A stretch of DNA of 31,358 bases from a virus: positions 1-31,358 of IMG/VR virus record IMGVR_UViG_3300036770_008729, one strand, 5' to 3'. Under the pieces are notes generated by a model, which was given only the letters and a program-made list of their open reading frames with translations, had not been told where the DNA came from and made no database searches. Position 1 is the stretch's first letter. Each line of letters starts with the position of its first letter. Below, piece after piece: positions 1-7,252 of the stretch. Made by a program: the position numbers and the translations under genes.

Positions 1-354
1 AGAACCAGATGTTCCGCTACCAGATGTTCCAGAAGTGCCATTGGATCCGGATGTTCCAGATGTTCCACTAGAACCAGATGTTCCAGAAGTGCCATTAGAA
101 CCAGAAGTCCCAGAAGTGCCATTAGATCCGGATGTTCCGCTAGAACCAGATGTTCCGCTAGAACCAGATGTTCCACTAGAACCAGAAGTCCCAGAAGTAC
201 CATTAGATCCGGATGTTCCAGATGTTCCACTAGAACCAGAAGTCCCAGAAGTACCATTAGATCCGGATGTTCCAGATGTTCCACTAGAACCAGATGTTCC
301 AGATGTACCATTGGATCCGGATGTTCCAGATGTACCATTGGATCCGGATGTTCC
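1..354 (-). repeat. Collagen-like Gly-X-Y coding repeats
   Basis: Nine-base units (reading GGA ACA TCT or GGT TCT AGT on the minus strand) encode GTS, GSS and GSN triplets. Near base 14-21 one codon is missing relative to sister units (cgctacc instead of cgctagaacc), which breaks the Gly-X-Y register once. None of the triplets contains proline. The plus-strand frame across this repeat, rich in Pro, Asp and Val, is a shadow. Confidence 0.9.
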
Positions 355-768
355 TGGTGGTGAGTATGTCCAACTAGCATTACCCTGTGAATCACTTATT
401 AAAAAATAACCTTGACTAGCACCTGTTGGTATTTGTAGTTGTGATAAAGTTGCCCCGCCAGCCCTGATATTAGAATAAGCTAAAGGTATCACACTTCCTA
501 AAGTAGTGTGATCATTGTTTGTAGATATAAACGTCCAAACATCTTCCGTTTCATTCCAAACTATACCTTGTGTTGCTGCGAGTGGTCCTCTGTCTACAAA
601 AATACCAGCATCAAAATAAGGTCCAGATTGACTATGTGCCAAAACTATAATAGGATCTTGTACGGTCAAACTTGTTGAATTTATAATTGAATAAGAACCA
701 ATTATTGAAAAACTACCCGTAATTAGAACATCACCATTTATTTCTGTATTTCCGTATATCTTTGGCAT
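1..768 (-). CDS. Collagen-like phage tail-fibre protein, C-terminus beyond the window
   Basis: The frame stays open from an ATG at 768 to base 1 (256 codons seen), so the C-terminus is missing. Residues 1-138 form a non-repetitive head. It contains a stretch (VQDPIIVLAHSQSG, then AGIFVDRG, then IVWNETEDVW) of the kind found at the N-termini of fibre proteins of marine T4-like phages, where it probably joins the fibre to the tail. From residue 139 onward the chain is almost only Gly-X-Y triplets (GTS, GSS, GSN), a collagen-like rod that should trimerise. It starts 17 bases after the 1,039-aa fibre gene stops and has no promoter of its own that I can see, so it is probably co-transcribed with it. 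The receptor-binding tip would lie past the edge. Fibre role is inferred from composition, family-type motif and neighbour. Confidence 0.8.
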   Translation of the reverse strand, partial: MPKIYGNTEINGDVLITGSFSIIGSYSIINSTSLTVQDPIIVLAHSQSGPYFDAGIFVDRGPLAATQGIVWNETEDVWTFISTNNDHTTLGSVIPLAYSNIRAGGATLSQLQIPTGASQGYFLISDSQGNASWTYSPPGTSGSNGTSGTSGSNGTSGTSGSSGTSGTSGSNGTSGTSGSSGTSGTSGSNGTSGTSGSSGTSGSSGTSGSSGTSGSNGTSGTSGSNGTSGTSGSSGTSGTSGSNGTSGTSGSGTSGS

Positions 769-785
769 ATTAGTTTGTATTTTTT

Positions 786-3700
786 TTAACCTATAATAAT
801 TGTTTTTACATTAGTTAATGTCGAACTAAAAATTATATCAACTGAACCAGTTCCTGTTATTTGAATATTTCCTGGTATAATCATTTGTCCTGTGCTATCA
901 AAAGTCTGAACAAAAACATCTTCTGTTCCAAGATTGTGTGTTATACTTTCAGTGACACTTGCTGTAAATGTTCTCAAATCTTTGTGTTTTTTTGTTAGAC
1001 CTAAACTCGTAGAAGATGTCCAACTACTTAATCCACTACCGTCAGTTGTCAGTAAATATCCATTAACACCAGAGTTATTCGGTAGTGTATATGAGTTATT
1101 TATCACTACTGATTGTCCTAAATTAATACTCGATGCACTTAATGTTATCGTAGATGCATTAGTAATAGTAAAATCAAAAGACACCGCATCAATAGAAGTA
1201 TTTTGCAAAAAGGAACCTCCAATTCCATATACATTCGTAGATATTTGTGAAATACCGTTATCAAAAGTTCCTGTGAATCCAGTAGTCGTTTGAAATATAG
1301 ACGAGTTCACTCTCCATCTATTTTCGATAGTTTCATAGACTAGTTCTATACTCTCATCATCGGAAACTACCAAATCTGTTCCTGCATTACCAGTTATGAT
1401 TCTATTAGATGATAAACTCGAACTATTGTTGTGTTGAATTATTATATCATCCGGTCCTGTGTTTGTAATCGTTAATCTTTTCCCGATATAACCATCACTA
1501 AATCCTGTTATATAAACAGGTGATCCAGATGAGTTTTCTACTACTATATAAGATGTATCTGATGTTGAATAGTTATTGTAGGTTCCAGTAAGGTTTTGAA
1601 TAGAACTATGTCTTGTCGCTAAATCTCCTGATACATCAAGTCTAGTATTAGGAACTAAATTATTTATTCCTATCTTTCCACTAGAGTCAGCAACTATTCT
1701 GATATTACCACTTCCATTACTTATAAAAATAGAACCAGTAGTTCCAGCAGAAACTGTTATGTTTGATCCAACAAATGTGTTATTACTTCCTGATGTTAAT
1801 CCTCTTCCTGTATTATAACCTAAGAATGTATTGTTATTACCAATAATACTTTCATATCCAGCATAAGCACCTATAGCAGTGTTATTACTTCCTATCGTAT
1901 TTCCGAAAAGAACCTCGTGACCAATTGTACTGTTATTAGAAGATGTGGCTGATGAATAGAGACCTCTTGTTCCTACTGATACATTATTACCACCTCTCAA
2001 ACTATAAGAGTTTTGTAGACCTACTGATACATTGGATGTTCCCGTTCTATTGTCAAATAATGACTGGTAACCAATAGAAACATTAAATGATCCTGTCGTA
2101 CTGTTGTAGGAAGATTTATATCCTACAGCAACATTACTTAATCCAGTGCTACTAAAATATAAAGACTGATTTCCAATTGCAACTGTATTAGTTCCTGTCG
2201 TATTAGTTCTCAATGAGTCAGATCCAATAGAGACATTTTCAAATCCTGTAGTGTTAGAATATTGAGAGTAATATCCTATGGCTACATTATCATTACCTGT
2301 AGAATTGGTTCTTAATGATAATACACCAATAGCAACATTTTGATATCCTGTATTATTAAGTTGAAGTGAACTAAGTCCAACTGCTGTATTATTACCACCA
2401 GAACCGTTACTTCTCATTGAATTTCTTCCAATAGCCGTGTTATTTATTCCACTAGATGTAGAGGAATTGATAGCTTCGAATCCAAATACCGTATTAGTTG
2501 ATATATTTGAAGATCCCCTACCTGCATAAACTCCGTTTATAGACATATTTGTTGAGGTGCTTGCAGTTCCATCATCAAAGAAGGATGAAGTTGAAGACAG
2601 TGAAGTTGATCCTGTCCATTTCGGTAAAAAATTAACAGTTCCTGTTCCTGTAACATTTGTTGCAAAAACACTATCAACATATCCTTTAGTAGGAATGGAT
2701 AAAGAATCCCATCCAGGTTGAGTAGAAGGTTGAACTGTATATTTACCTAAAACATCTCCTTGTAGTTGAATATTACTTGTGTATAAAGTATTAGATTGAG
2801 TAGCTGAAATATTAGAACCACCAATTATCACTGAATTAGTTATACCTGAATTAAATGATGAATTTCTACTTCCAACAAAAATTGGATTTTTATCAGTATT
2901 GGAAGATGTTGATGATATTAAATTAGTAGATACTAATATATCATCATTATTTATTCCAATTGAAACTGAAGATTGAGTAGTAGAAGAAGGAGTTGCAAAA
3001 ATTTGAACTAATTTTTCTCCCAAAGAAATTGATTCACCTATTCCATTTTCTAAAACTAATTGATTTGCAACTATACCTAAATCTATTTTAGAATTACCTG
3101 ATGTTGATTTTATAAATTGACCAGATTGTATAATAATATCGTTTGCTCCGGTTGTTGCTCCTACCGCTAAAACAGTAGCTAAATTAGGTGATGAATTTTC
3201 ATTTTGCCAAGTTACATTTCCTAATCCATCTGTTTTAAGAATTTGATTTGATGAACCATCTGATGATGGTAATCTATATTGTCCGTTAATATTTACTGTG
3301 TTACCTAAGTAGACTGTATTTGATTGAGTTGCTGTTAGAGTAGTTCCTCCAATTATTACGGAATTTGATACACCAGCATTAAATGACGAATCTTTAGTTC
3401 CTATGAATACCGCGCTTCTATCATTAGAGTTTACACTTCTTGAAAAGAATGCATTTTCTTTTATGGATATTTCTTGATATTTATCTGAATTAAAATTATA
3501 AGAAACACCTATGTTAATTTCTCTATCTAAACCAGTTGATTTTAAGTTTATATTTTTAGAATTCAAATCTATCAATGATTCCTGATTTGTTCCATTATCT
3601 GAACTTAAATAAATATGACTTTCTGTTGCTAAAGAAAAGAATACTTTAGATGTTCCATAATCTGAAACTATTCCTGTTCCTGATGCAACTATCAAATCAT

Positions 3701-3905
3701 TAGTTCCTGTTGTGTTACCAACTGATAAAACTGATGAAAGAGAAGGAGTTGATCCTATTCCTCCTGAACCAGCTATCGGAGTAACAACTCCAAATTGATC
3801 TTTTTGCTTGATTATACCATCTAGATCATATGCCACTGTATACCCATTGGATGGTGTGGCGACCGTTGTCATGTCTACAAGATTATTAAATATAACGTAA
3901 CTCAT
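786..3905 (-). CDS. Long tail-fibre / receptor-binding protein with beta-roll repeats
   Basis: 1,039 aa. After a short N-terminus come two related modules, starting near residues 52 and 240 (TPSLSSVLSVGNTTGTNDL and SPNLATVLAVGATTGANDI). Each carries an SNSVIIGG motif. From about residue 470 to 710 there are a dozen or so ~20-residue repeats of the type NTAIGxxSLxxNxTGxxN, the pattern of trimeric beta-roll heads seen in YadA-like adhesins and in Bacteroidetes phage fibres. A region beginning TRLDVSGDL follows. The last ~60 residues (SITHNLGTEDVFVQTFDSTG onward) match the C-terminal tip common in tail fibres. There is no signal peptide, as expected of a virion protein. It heads the fibre pair with the downstream collagen-like gene and has an AATATATA box 21 bases before the ATG. 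Receptor binding is inferred. Confidence 0.85.
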   Translation of the reverse strand: MSYVIFNNLVDMTTVATPSNGYTVAYDLDGIIKQKDQFGVVTPIAGSGGIGSTPSLSSVLSVGNTTGTNDLIVASGTGIVSDYGTSKVFFSLATESHIYLSSDNGTNQESLIDLNSKNINLKSTGLDREINIGVSYNFNSDKYQEISIKENAFFSRSVNSNDRSAVFIGTKDSSFNAGVSNSVIIGGTTLTATQSNTVYLGNTVNINGQYRLPSSDGSSNQILKTDGLGNVTWQNENSSPNLATVLAVGATTGANDIIIQSGQFIKSTSGNSKIDLGIVANQLVLENGIGESISLGEKLVQIFATPSSTTQSSVSIGINNDDILVSTNLISSTSSNTDKNPIFVGSRNSSFNSGITNSVIIGGSNISATQSNTLYTSNIQLQGDVLGKYTVQPSTQPGWDSLSIPTKGYVDSVFATNVTGTGTVNFLPKWTGSTSLSSTSSFFDDGTASTSTNMSINGVYAGRGSSNISTNTVFGFEAINSSTSSGINNTAIGRNSMRSNGSGGNNTAVGLSSLQLNNTGYQNVAIGVLSLRTNSTGNDNVAIGYYSQYSNTTGFENVSIGSDSLRTNTTGTNTVAIGNQSLYFSSTGLSNVAVGYKSSYNSTTGSFNVSIGYQSLFDNRTGTSNVSVGLQNSYSLRGGNNVSVGTRGLYSSATSSNNSTIGHEVLFGNTIGSNNTAIGAYAGYESIIGNNNTFLGYNTGRGLTSGSNNTFVGSNITVSAGTTGSIFISNGSGNIRIVADSSGKIGINNLVPNTRLDVSGDLATRHSSIQNLTGTYNNYSTSDTSYIVVENSSGSPVYITGFSDGYIGKRLTITNTGPDDIIIQHNNSSSLSSNRIITGNAGTDLVVSDDESIELVYETIENRWRVNSSIFQTTTGFTGTFDNGISQISTNVYGIGGSFLQNTSIDAVSFDFTITNASTITLSASSINLGQSVVINNSYTLPNNSGVNGYLLTTDGSGLSSWTSSTSLGLTKKHKDLRTFTASVTESITHNLGTEDVFVQTFDSTGQMIIPGNIQITGTGSVDIIFSSTLTNVKTIIIG
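1765..2498 (-). repeat. NTAIG-type beta-roll coding repeats in the long fibre
   Basis: Roughly a dozen imperfect ~57-63-base units encode N[TV][AS][IV]G followed by SL and TG motifs. Unit ends are approximate. Repeats of this type form left-handed trimeric beta-rolls in autotransporter heads, and units may be gained or lost by recombination. Confidence 0.75.
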
Positions 3906-3926
3906 TCAAAAAATTATTTGTTAGAG

Positions 3927-3934
3927 TATATATT
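3927..3934 (-). promoter_or_regulatory. AATATATA box upstream of the long fibre gene
   Basis: Reads AATATATA on the minus strand, 21 bases before the ATG at 3905. The spacing is longer than the 4-7 bases seen for most copies in this window, so it could give a short leader. Same proposed late-promoter motif. Confidence 0.4.
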
Positions 3935-3971
3935 ATTTCTAAAAATCTTATTTTAATTCTAAAGTTAAAAA

Positions 3972-4334
3972 TTAGTATTTAGGAAGGTTCATGTCTGTAT
4001 TGATTTCAATTTTGAAATTGAAACCTGTATCTTCATCAGTGCCATATTTTATATCACTACTATATCCGTTAGACCCATCAAATGTTTTTGGTTTTGAACC
4101 ATGTAATAAAGATTTTTTTCTTTCAATCTCATTTTTTTTCTTTTGTTCTTCTAATTCTATCATTTGCTCAAATGTGAGTGAATTATCTGTTTGTTCAGGA
4201 ACAACTTGATTTGTGTTATATGAAGAAGTTTGATGTCCGTATTTTCTAAGGATCTGTTCGGCTTCCCAACCTGTTATTTCTTTTTCAGATTCAATTTTTT
4301 GTACTTCTATTTGTCTTACTTCTGGTCTGTTCAT
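3972..4334 (-). CDS. Small coiled-coil protein of the fibre block, function unknown
   Basis: 120 aa, not recognised. The middle (about residues 54-78, FEQMIELEEQKKKNEIERKK) is strongly charged and helical, a likely coiled coil. The N-terminal half is rich in Glu, Lys and Gln and the C-terminus ends in a short hydrophobic/charged stretch. No signal peptide or membrane segment. It sits 66 bases upstream of the long fibre gene on the same strand and has its own AATATATA box four bases before the ATG. By position it may be a fibre chaperone, connector or minor virion protein, but nothing in the sequence proves this. Confidence 0.7.
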   Translation of the reverse strand: MNRPEVRQIEVQKIESEKEITGWEAEQILRKYGHQTSSYNTNQVVPEQTDNSLTFEQMIELEEQKKKNEIERKKSLLHGSKPKTFDGSNGYSSDIKYGTDEDTGFNFKIEINTDMNLPKY

Positions 4335-4338
4335 AAAT

Positions 4339-4346
4339 TATATATT
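4339..4346 (-). promoter_or_regulatory. AATATATA box 4 bases before the start at 4334
   Basis: Minus-strand AATATATA, spacer ATTT, then ATG. It lacks the TT prefix of the full ten-base motif (reads TAAATATATA). Confidence 0.5.
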
Positions 4347-4400
4347 TATTTTAAAAAAATAAAAAACCTTTTATTTTTTTTATATATAGTAATAATATAT

Positions 4401-4472
4401 TGCGGGATAGAGCAGAGGAAGCTCGCAAGGCTCATAACCTTGAGGTCGGAGGTTCGATTCCTTCTCCCGCTA
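4401..4472 (+). tRNA. tRNA-Met(CAT), initiator-like
   Basis: Folds as a full cloverleaf. Acceptor pairs 2-7 with 66-71 (GCGGGA/TCCCGC); D stem is GAGC/GCTC; anticodon stem is CAAGG/CCTTG around CTCATAA (anticodon 4433-4435); T arm is GGAGG-TTCGATT-CCTTC with one G-T pair. Bases 1 and 72 are both T and cannot pair, and the D stem has A11-T24. Both are hallmarks of bacterial initiator tRNA rather than elongator Met. Only two of the three G-C pairs expected at 29-31/39-41 are present. The 3' end reads ACA, so CCA must be added by enzyme. A terminator follows directly. Isoleucine (modified CAT) is unlikely given the 1-72 mismatch. Confidence 0.9.
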
Positions 4473-4480
4473 CAATTGAA

Positions 4481-4507
4481 AAACCTACTTTAGAGTAGGT
4501 TTTTTTT
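4481..4507. terminator. Two-way rho-independent terminator
   Basis: AAACCTACT (4481-4489), loop TTAG, AGTAGGTTT (4494-4502), then a T run to 4507. A run of A on the other side lets it work for the minus-strand direction as well. It ends the tRNA transcript, and may limit read-through from the oxygenase gene whose stop is at 4514. Confidence 0.85.
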
Positions 4508-4513
4508 ATTAAA

Positions 4514-5068
4514 TCAAATAAATTCATATTGTCTAATCCAGATAGTAGCAATATATTTTGTTCCTGATATAACAGGGAGACCAGCATGAATACTATCATA
4601 GTCTAAAGTTCCATCATCATTTAAATTTGACCAAACAACAATTTTAGCTGTCTCTGGTTTGATTTTTTTTCCAATACTTGGAAAGTTAGTTTCACCACCT
4701 GAAAAGTTATCATTTAAATATAAGAGTACAGTATGTGTTCTTTGTCCACCTCTTTTCATTTGTTCTTCATAGTAAGATTCACCAGGGTGAAGAAAATCAT
4801 GATGATCTTTGTATTGACCTCCTACTTCATATTTGACTATATGTATATTTTCCATATTGATAATAGGAATGCCAACAAGTGAGGAAACCATTTTTATATA
4901 TTTTGATACATACTCATCTTCATCACTTTTCAACCAACATCCATCAGCTACTCTATATCCGTCTATATTTTTACCAAGAGTAGCAGCAGGTTTAAATTTA
5001 GAGTTAGCTAAAGAAATAAACTTTTCACACAATTCAACTTCACAAAAATTGGAATATTCTTCTATCAT
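4514..5068 (-). CDS. 2-oxoglutarate/Fe(II) oxygenase, prolyl 4-hydroxylase type
   Basis: 184 aa, about the size of the catalytic core of bacterial and viral P4H enzymes. Iron ligands are visible as H89-x-D91 (YKDHHDF) and H161 (SIHAGLPV), and K171 in GTKYIATIWIR is the likely 2-oxoglutarate contact. The GGETNFP turn at 124-130 is also typical. Family members hydroxylate proline or related residues in proteins, using O2 and 2-oxoglutarate. The gene starts one base after the stop of the upstream gene (5070-5453), so the two form an operon. Substrate unknown: the nearby collagen-like fibre has no proline in its triplets, so it is not an obvious target. Confidence 0.88.
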   Translation of the reverse strand: MIEEYSNFCEVELCEKFISLANSKFKPAATLGKNIDGYRVADGCWLKSDEDEYVSKYIKMVSSLVGIPIINMENIHIVKYEVGGQYKDHHDFLHPGESYYEEQMKRGGQRTHTVLLYLNDNFSGGETNFPSIGKKIKPETAKIVVWSNLNDDGTLDYDSIHAGLPVISGTKYIATIWIRQYEFI

Positions 5069-5069
5069 A

Positions 5070-5453
5070 TTAAAAGCTAATTTTATAATTTACTCCAACT
5101 TCTTTGGTTTCTGGATTAAGATTTAAATTCAAACCCTTAATAAATTCTGGACTAATAACAATTGTTTTATCAGGTAAAAATTTTATGAAATCAGCTACAA
5201 ATTTTTTTGGTTCTAAAATATTATTTCCTAACATATTTACTAAAACTTGCTTGTTCTGAACTCCAGTTTTTTTGATTTGAATATTATATTTGTTACAAGT
5301 GTCTATTATATTCATTGCCGGTTTATTTTTAATTATTTCCTGAGCATCTAATTTAGAAATACCCAATCCTAAAAAAGTCGCTAAAGAAAAAGCAACATTT
5401 CTTAGTTGACTTTCATTCAATTTAAAATCATCAAAACCTAACAAATATTCCAT
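5070..5453 (-). CDS. Small protein with tag-like N-terminus, function unknown
   Basis: 127 aa, not recognised. The N-terminus (MEYLLGFDDFKLNES) loosely resembles the short MKYxKxFE leader shared by several proteins here, with LNE as a possible prohead-protease-type site. The rest is a mixed helical/hydrophobic globular domain with no clear motif and no membrane segment. It is translated from an mRNA that continues into the oxygenase gene one base later, and carries the full TTAATATATA motif seven bases before its ATG. It could be a partner or substrate of the oxygenase, or a packaged protein. Both are guesses. Confidence 0.7.
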   Translation of the reverse strand: MEYLLGFDDFKLNESQLRNVAFSLATFLGLGISKLDAQEIIKNKPAMNIIDTCNKYNIQIKKTGVQNKQVLVNMLGNNILEPKKFVADFIKFLPDKTIVISPEFIKGLNLNLNPETKEVGVNYKISF

Positions 5454-5460
5454 ATTAGCA

Positions 5461-5470
5461 TATATATTAA
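5461..5470 (-). promoter_or_regulatory. TTAATATATA motif, 7 bases before ATG 5453
   Basis: Full ten-base motif on the minus strand followed by spacer TGCTAAT and the start codon. Proposed late promoter for the oxygenase operon. Confidence 0.55.
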
Positions 5471-5523
5471 TAATTTGTTAACAACTTCATCATAAACAAA
5501 AATCTTTTACATGAAACAATTTG

Positions 5524-5531
5524 TATATTTG
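5524..5531 (+). promoter_or_regulatory. Bacteroidetes-type -7 box (TATATTTG)
   Basis: TATATTTG matches the Bacteroidetes TAnnTTTG consensus, 28 bases before the ATG at 5560. No convincing TTTG lies 19 bases upstream, so this copy is weaker than those at 17167 and 23990. Confidence 0.5.
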
Positions 5532-5559
5532 TAATTAAAATAAAAAAAACAAAAACAAT

Positions 5560-5937
5560 ATGAAAAAAATATCCATAAAAACTACAATTATAGTAAGTGT
5601 AGTATTAGCAGGTCTAATTGTAAGTTACTTAGTAAGTAATAACAATCATGATGTTACATGTGTAAGTAATAATAACAATCATGATGTTACATGTGTAACT
5701 AAAAATGATAATTTTGACATAACAAAAGACGGTGTATATCTGAAGGAATTCTATAAAGATAGTGATGATCCTTTTACAAAGGTAAATAAGGATACTATCC
5801 GAATACTAGATATTCAAGAATCTAAAAGAAATGGTAAATTTTATGTTAAATGGACATTTACTAAATGGAATGATACTACTAGATATATTTCTTCTGAGCT
5901 ATCATATATTGCAGAAAATACTATAAGAATCAAATAG
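5560..5937 (+). CDS. Small single-pass membrane or lipid-free secreted protein, unknown
   Basis: 125 aa. Residues 8-25 form one hydrophobic segment after a Lys-rich start (MKKISIKTT), so the protein is either anchored by its N-terminus or exported. There is no lipobox cysteine. Next come two copies of an 10-11-residue unit (SNNNHDVTCV, then one with an extra Asn), followed by a basic, aromatic C-terminal domain of about 75 residues (GVYLKEFYKD, FYVKWTFTKW) that reads as a beta-rich fold. The duplicated Cys could form a disulphide outside the cytoplasm. Host-type promoter box upstream. Function not recognised. Confidence 0.75.
   Translation: MKKISIKTTIIVSVVLAGLIVSYLVSNNNHDVTCVSNNNNHDVTCVTKNDNFDITKDGVYLKEFYKDSDDPFTKVNKDTIRILDIQESKRNGKFYVKWTFTKWNDTTRYISSELSYIAENTIRIK
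5632..5694 (+). repeat. Tandem duplication, 30 and 33 bases, inside the 5560 gene
   Basis: GTAAGTAATAACAATCATGA... occurs at 5632-5661 and again at 5662-5694 with an inserted AAT. Apart from the added codon the units are identical, so the duplication is recent and in frame. Confidence 0.9.
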
Positions 5938-5972
5938 TAATTTTATATATAATCTAAATACAATTTATTACT

Positions 5973-6344
5973 ATGTTAAAGATAGATTGGTATTTAGAAC
6001 AACCATACGACTTTGAATATAAAAATTATATTCTACTCGATTATGTTCAATCAGTAGATAAAAGTTATCAACTGCATCAACTGAGTCCTTATCTTCTTTG
6101 GACTGAAAAGCTTGTTTTGGAATTAAAAGATTTTCAAAAAAAAAGAATTCAATTTCTAAAAAAACTTGAAAAGGATGTTTTATTATATGAGTATGGTAAA
6201 ATTCAGATAGTTAAATCTAAAATTAAAGAGCCGGATTTTATTAAAACTATAACCGAAATAATAGACTTTTCTCAACCTATATTAGAATCAAAAGTTAAAT
6301 TTGGGTATAAATTGTTAAGTAAATATCCACAATTGCTATATTGA
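5973..6344 (+). CDS. Unknown 123-aa cytoplasmic protein
   Basis: Not recognised. N-terminal part is rich in Tyr, Asp and Leu (WYLEQPYDFEYKNYILLDY); residues about 43-72 form a charged, probably coiled helix (TEKLVLELKDFQKKRIQFLK). No signal peptide, membrane span or metal motif. It lies 35 bases after the membrane protein gene and 42 bases before the ribbon-helix-helix gene on the same strand, so it probably shares their transcript. Codon use (AAA, GAA, TTA, AGA) matches the phage average. Confidence 0.7.
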   Translation: MLKIDWYLEQPYDFEYKNYILLDYVQSVDKSYQLHQLSPYLLWTEKLVLELKDFQKKRIQFLKKLEKDVLLYEYGKIQIVKSKIKEPDFIKTITEIIDFSQPILESKVKFGYKLLSKYPQLLY

Positions 6345-6358
6345 GAAGATGTAGTACA

Positions 6359-6366
6359 AATATATA
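6359..6366 (+). promoter_or_regulatory. AATATATA box, 20 bases before ATG 6387
   Basis: Core of the proposed late motif, with the longer spacing also seen upstream of 3905. Confidence 0.35.
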
Positions 6367-6386
6367 CATCAAAAAATAATAATAGT

Positions 6387-6566
6387 ATGCCAACTAAAGA
6401 TAAAATGTTTTCTCTGAGACTTCCAGAGGAATTGTTAGAAAATTATAAAAGATTTTGCGATGAAAATTCTTTTAATATTTCTAAAAGGTTAAGAAAATTT
6501 ATGGAAAGAGATATTGAAATTTGGAAAGAAAAAATGATAAAAAAAGATAACAACTCAAATAAATAG
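6387..6566 (+). CDS. Ribbon-helix-helix DNA-binding protein
   Basis: A 59-aa gene beginning MPTKDKMFSLRLPEELL. Residues 6-12 (KMFSLRL) are a typical antiparallel beta-strand of Arc/CopG/MetJ-type repressors, in which alternating side chains enter the DNA major groove. Helix 1 (about 14-27, EELLENYKRFCDEN) and helix 2 (30-48, NISKRLRKFMERDIEIW) complete the fold; NISK is the usual helix-2 cap. Such proteins act as dimers on short palindromes. It is 4 bases away from the convergent gene end at 6571. Palindromes that could be its operator exist in the window (18652-18693), but no link is shown. Confidence 0.8.
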   Translation: MPTKDKMFSLRLPEELLENYKRFCDENSFNISKRLRKFMERDIEIWKEKMIKKDNNSNK

Positions 6567-6570
6567 TTTA

Positions 6571-7074
6571 TTAATTCTCTTTCCAATCATCTCTATTATT
6601 TAGAAATCTTAAATCATTGGTTGTTATATTGATATTTTTGAAGTGATTAAAAAAATCAACTAATTTTTCAACTGATTCATCTGTGAAAGAAAATATACAA
6701 TCCTTACAATCCTTACAAAATTTAGTTCCGTATGTCATATTCTGGATCACATGAATTTTATTAGGTGGTTCTAAGCTAAATTCCGATACAACAAAATCAC
6801 CTAAAGTTATATCAACATCAAATCTTATACTTTTAGTTGTTGCATCTTGAACAGTGTATAAATCAATTTCAAGAGTATCAGTATATCCCCACTCATTTTC
6901 AGTATTTACATAAGTGATTTGAAACATATCGCTATTTTTCATAATATTACCTCTTTTGAATTTGTGAATTCCATATTCTTGAATAGTAAACTCTTCTGGT
7001 AATATTCTACTCAAATCTATATCATATATCATATTTGATTGAGAATAAGACTCGAATTTTTTTAAATATTTCAT
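6571..7074 (-). CDS. Tagged protein, paralogue of the 18695 gene, unknown function
   Basis: 167 aa from the ATG at 7074. An upstream in-frame ATG at 7134 exists, but 7074 is preferred because TTAATATATA lies five bases before it and the protein then starts MKYLKKFESYS, like MKYIKTFERYN (14855) and MKYLRTFIENA (18695). The C-terminal ~95 residues match the 18695 product: FSLEPPNKIHV versus FSIEPPNKINV, and TDESVEKLVDFFNHF versus KDESVKDLVNFFNAF, each ending in a short LRFLNN / LAFLDE stretch. A CKDCKDC cluster near residue 120 is absent from the paralogue. Function is not recognised; the N-terminal peptide suggests a packaged internal protein. Confidence 0.8.
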   Translation of the reverse strand: MKYLKKFESYSQSNMIYDIDLSRILPEEFTIQEYGIHKFKRGNIMKNSDMFQITYVNTENEWGYTDTLEIDLYTVQDATTKSIRFDVDITLGDFVVSEFSLEPPNKIHVIQNMTYGTKFCKDCKDCIFSFTDESVEKLVDFFNHFKNINITTNDLRFLNNRDDWKEN

Positions 7075-7079
7075 ATCTT

Positions 7080-7089
7080 TATATATTAA
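7080..7089 (-). promoter_or_regulatory. TTAATATATA motif, 5 bases before ATG 7074
   Basis: Minus strand: TTAATATATA, spacer AAGAT, ATG. This spacing decides the start of the 6571-7074 gene. Confidence 0.6.
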
Positions 7090-7153
7090 TTTTCTCTTTA
7101 TTATATTTTTCGTTATTTCGATTGTGTTAAACAAAATTTGACAATTTTTATAT

Positions 7154-7252
7154 AATATATAGTTTTATATGCTTTATGCTAATTAACTCGACCGGCCCAT
7201 GGTAGATGGGGGTTCCTGAAAAGGTTCTTCAATAGAGTAAAAAATATATTTG
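7154..7252 (+). promoter_or_regulatory. AATATATA box and GC-rich leader of the giant adhesin gene
   Basis: AATATATA lies at 7154-7161. The next ~90 bases precede the start codon and include a GC-rich block (7190-7216) unlike the surrounding AT-rich DNA. In it CCCAT (7196-7200), loop GGTAG and ATGGG (7206-7210) form a hairpin. A second box-like AATATATT sits at 7243-7250, two bases before the ATG pair. The gene may thus have a structured leader; start site unknown. Confidence 0.4.

Noticed and set aside
1-354. Possible CRISPR or satellite repeat
   Set aside because: Units are 9 bases, contiguous and in frame with a fibre gene, with no spacers.
35-409. Plus-strand frame rich in Pro, Asp and Val
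   Set aside because: Shadow of the collagen-like Gly-X-Y repeat on the minus strand; triplets read in antisense.
934-1293. Plus-strand frames inside the long fibre and other genes
   Set aside because: Antisense shadows; the minus-strand fibre frame has clear repeats and family motifs.
4230-4493. Plus-strand frame across the tRNA
   Set aside because: It runs through a well-folded tRNA and a minus-strand gene; the tRNA is the better explanation.
7075-7134. Start of the 6571 gene at ATG 7134
   Set aside because: The 20 extra residues would precede the shared MKYLKKFE peptide and span the promoter motif.
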